In this document: piece after piece, positions 51,052 to 60,252 of the stretch
How positions within the stretch are numbered: position 1 is the first letter of the stretch
How the letters are laid out: the number at the start of each line of letters is the position of its first letter
Source: Hybos culiciformis
Lineage: Eukaryota; Arthropoda; Insecta; Diptera; Hybotidae
Length of the DNA stretch: 64,000 nucleotides
NCBI GenBank assembly: GCA_964007475.1
Contig: OZ023275.1
Coordinates: 17,897,829 to 17,961,828 of the forward strand
Direction: 5' to 3'
Position numbers and translations under genes: made by a program
Notes under the pieces: model-generated
Seen by the model: only the letters and a program-made list of their open reading frames with translations
Told to the model about the DNA's origin: nothing
Database searches by the model: none

Positions 51052-53383
51052 ATGGCAGAAAGCCTTGAAAAGTTCAAGAACATTAATATCACAGATGTTG
51101 ACCATAAGAATTTATCAAAAAGAAATATCAATAATGATAAGAAATCAACTGAATATGTCAAAAATTGGATAACAAATTCAGCATTTGATGAAACAAGTTC
51201 AGAAACATCTGAAACTATTTCATCATCAAATACCAATTGTTTATATTCAGACAGTGGAAGTTCAAATTTAATAAATAGTTCGAATTTAAATGGTAATTAT
51301 GAAATTTAACAAATTAAATTATAAGTCTGCAATCTATATAAACTGAACTAACTGTTTCTATAATCTATGCAATCTATAAACTGAACTAACTGTTTGAGCA
51401 ACTTCAAACTTCACTCCCAAATCAAACTTGTGTTTTATAATATTTAAATCTTCCATTTTTTGACGAATAAGCGGAATAAAATTATAATCCTTATTTATTT
51501 ACATATTAAATTTTTTAGAAAGTAAAAAAGATTTGACACCGTCCACATCCACAATTAATTCATCAAATAATTTAGATTTCCTTCAAAATATTCGTAATAA
51601 TGAAATATCTGATAATTCAAGTCCCATCGTAATACAAAATTCACAAAATGTTCATGTTGGTAATATAACAGTATTGAAAGGTCCAATATATTATAAACAA
51701 TTTAATAGCCCAGCAACAGGATCAAAAAATGAGGTTGTGGTCAACAATCAAAGCGAGAGAGAATCAAGTTCGTCAGACAATTTTATTGAAAAAGAACTTA
51801 GAAGGTTAGAGAATCCAAAGGAATAATTTTATACAAATATTATTTATTACTATTTTACTTAATATTAATTGTTCGTATAAACATAATTTTGTTACTATAA
51901 TAGTAAAATGTGTGTACTTAGATAAAAAGAGAAATTGTTATTCGTAGTGTAAACACTTTAATTCTTTCCCATTCAAGACAACCAATGCAATTTTAAATCA
52001 ATTTTTTTTTTTGTAGACATTTGAATCGAATTAACATAGTTCAAAGAAAACAGTGGCTCGCGCAGGCACCCAAGGTACCATATGATGAAATTAACAAAGC
52101 AGTCGATTACGTGATAATTTGTTAGTATTGGCTTTAATATTATCATAGTTTCAGGAAATTTCTAACTTTAGAAAAAAAGTTTATTAAATCAAAAATTTTC
52201 TATCATTAATTTTATTTATTTAATTAATTTTATTAATTTATATTAACTTTCATTAGAGATCTGCTTGAACTAAAATATTACATTCATTTTGTTTACATAA
52301 TAGTTATTAATTATAATTAATTATATAAGAACATTTTTATGCATAGTAAATTTAAGTTTTCTTTATAAATATTATAACATTATGTGATTTATTTTAATTT
52401 GATAATAGTCAATGTACATACATGTACAATATTTTGGCGTTAGAAACTTAAAATAGAATTTTCGGATTATAACAGGCGGATAATAAAATAATTAAATATT
52501 GAGAATGTTTAAAAAATATATTAATGTTTAAAAATATATTTACAGCTCACACAGCTTCAGAGAGTGCATTAACTCAGTCTGAAAATGTCTTTATTGTTAA
52601 AAATATTCAGGTTTGTTTTTTTTTTACAAATTTATATAATAGCTATATAAAATAATTTTCTAACAATTCTTTTAAAATTTTAAAGTTATTCCATGTTGAA
52701 AAACCCTTAGAATGGAATGATATTGGTTACAATTTTTTAATTGGTTGTGATGGTCAGGCTTATCAAGGGAGAGGTTTTTAAAACAAAATAAACTTGCGTG
52801 AAGTACAAATTATTATAGATTTTTTTTTATATTAGGCTGGAATGTTGTTGGTGCCCATGCAATAGGCTATAATTTTAATTCAGTAGGAATATCTTTTATT
52901 GGATGCTTTATGAAAGATCTTCCACCTATCGAAAGTTTACGCGCCTGCAAGGAATTAATAAAAATGTATGTTCGAGGATTTTTTTTTTTGATTTTATACA
53001 ATTCTAGAAAAATATATATCTACATTTAAATTCACTTTTTCCATTAACTAACAAAACTAAACTATATCGCCTTAAAGTGATGACATCGCAATCCAACATG
53101 GAGCCAATAAAAAATTACAGATTATAACTAGTTCTAGAATTGGTTCAACAAACCGTTTTTCATCTACAGTTTGTTAAAGAATTTTTTTTTTCAGGGGTAT
53201 TGAGCTAGGACACATCAAAAAAGATTATAAACTTTTGGGACATTGTCAATGTGGGCAGACTGAAAGTCCAGGTAAAATATTATTATGCAATAAAATTTTA
53301 TTCCTCAATAATTAATATTTTTCTTTTTAGGTCGTCGATTATTCGAAGAAATTAAAACCTGGCCCAATTTTCACGAATTTTAA
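51052..53383 (+). CDS. PGRP-LE: PGRP-LE-like intracellular peptidoglycan receptor A, 8 exons
   Basis: Recognition receptor of the IMD immune pathway, predicted cytosolic. Exons 51052-51292, 51519-51804, 52017-52120, 52546-52610, 52686-52773, 52836-52965, 53195-53271 and 53331-53383 give 347 residues, about the length of Drosophila PGRP-LE. Residues 1-115 are Ser/Thr/Asn-rich with no signal peptide or membrane span. Residues 117-141 form a RHIM-like motif (IVIQNSQNVHVGNITVLKGP), used by PGRP-LC, PGRP-LE and IMD for amyloid-type signalling. The PGRP domain follows from NIVQRKQWLAQAP through [31 protein letters not shown] and GISFIGCF to the end. Zinc ligand positions read Ser (SHTAS), His (GHCQC) and Ser (TESPG), so it should not be an amidase; the Cys-rich CQCGQTESPGRR ending is PGRP-LE-like. 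Phases agree at every junction. Confidence 0.93.
51320..51395. repeat. Short duplication in intron 1 of PGRP A
   Basis: TGCAATCTATA followed by AACTGAACTAACTGTTT occurs at about 51329 and again about 39 bases later. Confidence 0.8.
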
Positions 53384-53466
53384 TTTTATTATTGCAACGT
53401 TCATTGCCTCTAATTTTTTTTTTTAAAATCGAATATTTTTAATACTTTTAGGGAATTTTTTTTTTA

Positions 53467-53472
53467 AATAAA
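53467..53472 (+). promoter_or_regulatory. Possible polyadenylation signal of PGRP A
   Basis: AATAAA lies 84 bases after the stop codon. Chance occurrence is likely in this composition. Confidence 0.35.
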
Positions 53473-53730
53473 TTCTATTTTTTTCGAGATAAGAAACTTT
53501 TAGCGTTAGCCAAATTTAAGCTTTTAACCTCAACCACAAGCATATATTAATGACGTCGTCCCCTTGTAAAATGAGTGTGTCAAAAAAAAACTGGAGTAAC
53601 AAAAACGAAAAATAGTATTCCAAATCTAATATACATCGTCTAAGTCTCAAAACATTATTTCGAAAAAGGGTAATGTACAAAATATTAAAAATAGTTTTTT
53701 TTTTTTTTCATTTTGCATTTACTTTGATTT

Positions 53731-53790
53731 TGATCTTTTGATCTCTTCGTAAAATAATTTTGATATTTTGATCTCTTCGTAAAATAATTT
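53731..53790. repeat. 30-base tandem duplication
   Basis: TGAT(C/A)TTTTGATCTCTTCGT followed by AAAATAATTT occurs twice back to back, with one difference. Confidence 0.92.
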
Positions 53791-55120
53791 CACATGACTG
53801 ATGGTTGCGGAGTTCTTGTATGAGGATGTTTGGCTACGGTTACAATCGGTGATGTTCGATCTTGAGCTTACTTTAATTTTTTTGAATTTTCAGCTTTGTG
53901 ATTTTAACTTTCGGGATTGTACAAACATAATTACGTAAAAATAAAGTAAAGCTTAAAACAGTAACAATTACATAAAGGTATCAATCTTTTTTGAAGAGTT
54001 TTGCTTATTAATTTTTAATATAAAATTGAACATGTTTAAATTTTATTAACATTATTATGATATTCATACAAAAAATTAAAATAAATTCTTATTAAAGTCA
54101 ATATGTTTTACTTTCTTGTAAATCGAAGTTTTCTAACAGAACTGCCGCAAAGATTTTTAAATCAAATAAGTTTTTAATTTCGACCAAGTATCATTTTGTT
54201 CAACTTCAATCTGCAGAATGTTTGGAATACGATGTAAAATCCCGATTTTATGTAGATTTAGAAAAAATAACTTCTTCAATATTTCAATTAAAAAAATTAT
54301 CTAACGTGTTCTATTTTGTGATCCTAAATATATGGGCTTAATTTCTTTTTAATTTTGTAGCAAGTAATTTTTGACAATAAAAAAATATCACCGCAAATAT
54401 AACGCAAATTTTGGGACTTTTATTTTATTTTTTTTGGGGATTTTTTTAGCGAAAATGGTATGTATATATTTATATTTTATACGCCAAAGATCATTAATTA
54501 AAATTAAGATAATGTCTCTTCGAAACCAAAAGTTTTGTATTTAAAGTATAATGTTGCTTTAGCAATTTGTGTACATATGATATAATTATAAAAAGTTGCA
54601 ACATTTTGCTATTTAACAATGTTTGCTATTTAACAATGTGCTACACAGACAACACAGAGGAAAACATAAAAACTCTTTGTAATCTGTATATCTTTCTAGA
54701 TTTGATATAAACAGTGAGACAAAATTTACAAATTAAAATTCAAACATCAGGAGTATTTCCTGTTTATGAAATATTGTTAATCACAACATTTTTTTTTGCG
54801 AATTCCAAATTTTTAAAGCTTTTGTGTTCTAAAAATAAAATTATATATGAAAAAACATGTTAGGTACACGTTTAAAATAACAAATATTTCCAAATTTAGT
54901 GCAGACATTGGTGTTTTAACTTTGTTGAGGTAATTTTTTGGAAAGTATCTGAAAATAATACAAAAGGATGTATCCACATGAACTGGATAGATTTATGTAA
55001 CTGAATAGTGGGTAAAATGGCTCAACAAAAAATCAAAGAGCAGCGTCTTAGATTTTTCGCCTGTTTAGCTTATAGAGCCAACCGAACACAGAGAACGAAT
55101 CATTTTCACGGATACAGAGT
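53791..55120. other. Intergenic between PGRP A and the PGRP relic
   Basis: No coding frame seen. A 17-base direct repeat TTTGCTATTTAACAATG occurs twice near 54605-54640. Earlier PGRP exons of the relic were sought here; only a weak GACATTGGT resemblance near 54907 was found. Confidence 0.5.
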
Positions 55121-55124
55121 ATTT

Positions 55125-55322
55125 TTTTTAATAAAAAGATTTTAAACTTTTGGACTATTTCAGAGCCTAGGTAAATTTTTAGAGCTAAAAATTCAATATT
55201 ATAATTTATATTCCATTCATACTTTTAAAAAATATTCCCTGGTAGGGCCACGATTTTTCGATGAAATAAAATCCTGGCTAAACTTTTTGTATTCATTTAA
55301 CAAAGCAGTAATTAAAGCTTAA
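55125..55322 (+). pseudogene. Partial third PGRP copy: broken exon and intact terminal exon
   Basis: The block at 55130-55180 resembles exon 7 of PGRP A (AAAAAGATTTTAAACTTTTGG followed by a GGTAAAT donor) but lacks about a dozen bases where the His and Cys-rich segment should be, so it is broken. After a short intron the acceptor CCTGGTAG leads to 55246-55322, which resembles the last exon of PGRP A: GPRFFDEIKSWLNFLYSF, then a short extension to a stop. This exon is open, and its phase 1 start matches the end of PGRP A exon 7. It may therefore be a dead fragment, or serve as an alternative last exon of gene A. No upstream PGRP exons were found with it. Confidence 0.75.
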
Positions 55323-55820
55323 TAAAAGATGTAAAGCCGGCATATTTTTAAGAATTAACATCAATTTTATGATAAAAAAAAATAATAAAAAAAGTAGACT
55401 ATAATAAAAGATATAAATAAAAAAAGTAATAAAAGTATTTTATTATTCTTAAACTTTTTTCGATATTATGAGCAAATTCTACCAAGCTTTATCAAAGGAG
55501 TTCTTTGATTCCATAATAAAGAGGATAAAATAATCAATCTAAAAACTTTTCAATAAAAATCAATTTATGATATTTTAACTATATATGTAAATTGAGGTGA
55601 ATAAGAAATAAATATATAGATAACAAAAGAGCATTTATTTCACTTTTGCCCAAACATACTTGTAAACATTAAACTTTAGCAATAATATTAAATCCTTTTG
55701 GCGAATTCCCGAATTTTGTGTTTTATTATATTTTAATGCGTTGGGGATCGTTATGTTGTATTTAGTGCTATAGAATTTGGATCACTAAATGGAGTATTAT
55801 ATGCGTCAATACACATGCAA

Positions 55821-55932
55821 TCATTTAGATGCATCTGCGTAAATAATGAAAAAATTTAGATGCATATGCATCAGCGTATATAATGAAAAAATTTAGATGC
55901 ATCAGCGTAAATAATGAAATCATTTAGATGTT
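55821..55932. repeat. Imperfect tandem repeat, about 33-37 bases x 3.3
   Basis: Units share TTTAGATGCAT, then CAGCGTA or CTGCGTA, then (A/T)ATAATGAAA. Unit length varies because one copy has an extra ATGCAT. Confidence 0.9.
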
Positions 55933-56082
55933 TCGTATTGAATATTACCTAATACCTAAACAAACATAATATCTCTCACAATATTTCAATACAGTCAAAT
56001 ACAAAAAAAAAAAATGAGAAAAAATGAGAAGAAAAAATATTCTCTCTTTGCAACTACCTCTCCCCTACGCATTAAACAGTAT

Positions 56083-56263
56083 ATTGGATATGTAAACAAA
56101 ATTTGTTATTCAACTCGTTCTGTATTTACACAAAAATACATTGACACTTGTCAATTTATATCACTCGACCTTCGGTCTCGTGATATAAGTATTGACTCGT
56201 GTCAATGTATTTTTGTGTATACAGAACTCTTAATTAATAACAAATTTAGTTTACATATACAAT
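56083..56263. mobile_element. MITE-like long hairpin
   Basis: Arms of about 80 bases are near-perfect reverse complements around a GACC-TTC-GGTC centre at 56167-56177. The outer arms read ATATGTAAAC (56088) and GTTTACATAT (56249); inner arms share ACACAAAAATACATTGACAC. There is no coding capacity, so the open frame over it is spurious. Structure fits a miniature inverted-repeat element; superfamily not assignable. Confidence 0.85.
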
Positions 56264-56269
56264 AATCTA

Positions 56270-57828
56270 CTATTATTATGTAGGTATGTCAATGCATGCA
56301 TAAAAATTAAAAGACAATATATGAATTTGCTGGTTAAAAATAAAAATTAATTGTAAATTAATATTATATATTATATTGTATTATATTATGCATATAAGCT
56401 ACAAATTGATGCGTGTACGTTGTTTTCCTTCGTTTCATCAAAACAAGTCTACTTTCATTTAATGTGCCTCACTTTCTTTTATTATAAAAATTTGGTCTCT
56501 TTGCACTACACTACCACAATTTATAAAGCTATTTACAAAATGACTTCAAACCTTTATATTTATTTGATCTTCAGATAAATAAAAATTTAATGTTAAATAA
56601 ATTAAACATACATGAGTAAAGTACACCTATTTAAATCCTAACCACAATTCTTATCTTACATTCATATTTTCAACTTAATATTGAGGACAAAACATTTTGT
56701 TTCAAAATTTTAAAAACTCTTCGGTGTTATATTTCAGAGTAAATGTATTTCAGTTTAATTTTTTTTTTTCAATTCAATAAATTTTAATATTAAAAAAGTC
56801 ATTGCCAATGCCAATACCATCAAAATTTCGCAAATTAAAAATTGTGCGCAAAAAATATGTTATATGATTATATCGTCGGTATATTGGTTAAATTGTACAA
56901 GTTCTGAAATAGATTTTGTTAATTTTTAGACATTATAAAACTTTACATTGCGTTTTTATGCGTTTTTATGCAAAACATATAATATACATAATGTATCTGA
57001 ACATAAATTTTCATGTATTAGGGAGGTATAAATTTTAATTCGTTGTTCTAAAATTCTTTTGTTGAGATTCGTATACAATTTCTCCAAAATATCGCCGACG
57101 ACGGATGAATAAATACAAATATAAATTATTCATATAGACAACAAGAATGAAAAATAAACAAAGAAATAAATAAAACTCATAAGAAAGATTGTGTTTATAT
57201 TTTAAAGAATACACATTATGTAGTACTAGCACTAGCATGTACATAGTTGAACTTAAAATCCTAAAGCAGATATAGTTTTTTAAGAGCATACAACGACATT
57301 AAAGGTTTGCTTATTCAAAAACATAATCAATCATACACGTTGTGCAACTTAATAGATCGGCCTTGATCATACATGTATATACTAAAAATTGTTTTTTGGA
57401 AAAGTAAAAACAATCGCTATTTGAACGATAAGAAAATTTCGCGCCTTAAACAATATGTTTATACAATGTTCAAGATCAATAATTTTATTTTAACAACAGC
57501 GAAAAATTAGAAATAAAAAGCCTAGGTTTTTAAATTTTATAGAAAAAAAAATAAATTTCTGTCAATATTATGTTTTAATTTATTCAGAGAGAACAGTAAA
57601 CTAAAGTTTGCATACTGTTCATAAAATATGTTTTAAAAATGAAGAACATTACGATATTATCTATAATATATATTACAAAATACATACAAAAGCTTAACAT
57701 ACACAATACACATTTTAAGTTTATCAAAATGTTTTTTTTTTTTTAATATTTTAACAGAGCGAATGAGTCTTGTATCATTGGTAAAATAACTAATTATAAA
57801 TACATTTTTTTAAAATAAAAATCTAATA
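56270..57828. other. Upstream region of PGRP-LE-like gene B
   Basis: AT-rich, without a coding frame I can support. No clear Relish site was seen by eye. Confidence 0.45.
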
Positions 57829-59805
57829 ATGAGTGAGAATATCGAATCAATATTAGAGAATTTAACAAGCGATGATTATGATTCTGCTTCCATTGCAACA
57901 ACTACAGATGATAGCTTTGATTCCTCAAATGTTATTGAAGAAATTCAATTTAATACTACAGCAACGCCTCACGAAGATAATTACCCTAAGGAGTTAGATG
58001 TTATTGTTAATAGTTTAATGAAATTGGGAAGAGTATCTGAAAATGTTTTAGTTGAAAATTCAACTAATGTTAATCATAATAATATTACAATTGTGAAAGG
58101 TCCAATTTATGTGACACAAATTAACCTTGGCACATCAGAACCATGTTCTACTACAAAAATTTCAAATAACAGTCAAGCTGATGAAATAACAAATGATGAA
58201 TCAGGTTAATACCTAAACATCTAAACTAATATAAAAATTTATTATTTTTGTGTTAAAAAATTTAAATTGCGAAAATCAACGATCAGATTCAAAAAGTCTC
58301 CACATTCGTGTTTAATTAACTGATATAAAGGCTTGTTTTTGTAAGCCAAATGATTATAAAACAAACTTTTCATTATTCTTAAGCACGGCTTGTAGAACAC
58401 ATTTCAAAACTGGCCAAAAGTATTTTAATATTAAAATTCCAAAGCATAGAAAATAGAATAGATATTTATAGAAGATGCATATATTATAATTTATTTTGGT
58501 CTTAGGTATTTAAAATTAATAATTATCAGTTATTTTACTTGTTTCTATTTTAGAATTGAATCAATTAAATTTAGTATCTCGTAGAATGTGGCTAGCGCAA
58601 AGACCATTAAATCCTTATGAATACATCGAGGATCCGGTACAATTTGTCATAATAAGTAAGTAATCGGAATAAATGAAGTGTATACAGACATAATCAACAC
58701 ATTTTGATTGATTCAATAAATCATTTTTTAAAGGCCATACAAAAACGGAGTCTTCAGCAGTACAATCGGAAAACAAGTACATCATTCGCTACATTCAAGT
58801 AAATATTAACGCTTTCAATGCCAACGATATCTGCAAATTGTTGCAAACCTATTAATTTTGAGCTCGATTTAATTATTTTTAGTGTTTTCATATTGAATCG
58901 GAACGTTGGAATGACATTGGTTATAATTTCTTAATAGGTGACGATGGATTCATTTATGAAGGGAGAGGTAATAATGATAATTGAAATTGGAAATATGTTA
59001 GCATAAACTTATGTAAATTTAGTTGAGAATTTACAAAATTATTATTTTTTTCAATCAACGTATAAAATTATACAGAATCATATTAATTACTTAGTTGCTT
59101 GAAGTATTTAAAAAATGTATTGCTTTTAGGTTGGGGCGTCATTGGAAAGCACACGAAAGAATTTGACCACAAATCATTAGGAATTGCATTCGTAGGAACG
59201 TTTTCTGAACAATTACCTACAGAGGAAAGCTTAAAATCACTAAAAAAATTAATAAAAAAGTAAGTCCCTTCTCATGAATTCTTGTTTGATGTAAATTTGA
59301 TTATAACTCACAGAATTAAAATAAATGCTTATAATTATGGCTTTTAATTTATAAACCATGACCTGCTATATTTCAAATTTCTATTAATAAGTTCATGATT
59401 AAATGTAATAAAAAAATCAGTAAGTTGATGACTTTTCCATTTTTCCCTTTTTGTAGAATTTAGGGCTAACATCTTTTGAAATATTTATAATAATTAAAGC
59501 GATTATAGATAGTATTAAATGTAATCAAAATTAGTTCTAAACATTGTCGAAAATATTAAATTTTGATTAATAACAAATCAACACACATAAATTTCTTTAT
59601 TTTTAAAATAAAATTAATTTTATTTCATTCATTTACTCAATATTCTAAGTGTAAAATAACTTTTTCCAGTGGTGTTCAACTTGGATACATTTTACCCAAC
59701 TATGCATTGATGGGACAATGCCAAGTTTTTCAAACAGAAAGTCCTGGTAAATTTTTATTTGACGAGTTGAAAGGATGGGAGCAATTTAAAGAACTCAATT
59801 CGTAG
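57829..59805 (+). CDS. PGRP-LE-like intracellular receptor B, diverged paralogue, 6 exons
   Basis: Tandem paralogue of the gene at 51.05-53.38 kb. Exons 57829-58204, 58554-58655, 58734-58798, 58883-58967, 59130-59259 and 59670-59805 give 297 residues with consistent phases. The N-terminus is acidic and Ser/Thr-rich ([19 protein letters not shown]) with no signal peptide or membrane span. Residues 72-98 ([20 protein letters not shown]) align with the RHIM-like motif of A, but the VHVGN core reads VNHNN. The PGRP domain runs from [14 protein letters not shown] through [40 protein letters not shown] and LGIAFVGTF to [13 protein letters not shown]. All three zinc-ligand positions are substituted (Ser, Gln in GQCQ, Ser in TESPG), so no amidase activity is expected. 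The intron that splits SPG|G in A is absent. It may be a decoy, regulator or receptor with new specificity. Confidence 0.9.
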
Positions 59806-59850
59806 ATTGATGATTATTATCTCGAATTTCTGTGAGTAAAATCTCATTAA

Positions 59851-59856
59851 AATAAA
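59851..59856 (+). promoter_or_regulatory. Probable polyadenylation signal of PGRP B
   Basis: AATAAA occurs 46 bases after the stop codon, in the gap before the convergent Rubicon gene. Confidence 0.45.
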
Positions 59857-60252
59857 CAGTTTACTTTAGTCAGAATATTATTAAACTTTTTTCACGTAAA
59901 AAATATCATTAACAATATAAAGTAATATCTCGAATAAATTTTTATTATTTTGTTCGTATACATTTTTTTGCATAACATTGTCAATTTTTTTACATAACTT
60001 TCAACAATTCCGTATTATAGAATAAGTTCAAAAATCATTTTTTTTAACAAACAATCAAATATAAACATGTATATTTTTTATCATTATTATGTAAAGATTA
60101 TCACATTTTCTAATTATTGAAAAATATAACAAATTCAAAATAATACTAAAATATTTCTTTACTTTTCAAAAACATAAAATAAATTTTTTTTTTTACTTTT
60201 CTAAAAAAAAAAAAATAAAATAAAATAAATAATGTTATTTACTACTTCGACG
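59857..60252. other. Convergent 3' gap between PGRP B and Rubicon
   Basis: About 450 bases separate the two stop codons. The stretch is AT-rich with A and T runs and holds both 3' UTRs; overlapping transcripts are possible. Confidence 0.6.

Noticed and set aside
56014..56265. 83-codon plus-strand frame
   Set aside because: Runs through the long hairpin; no domain and no splice context.
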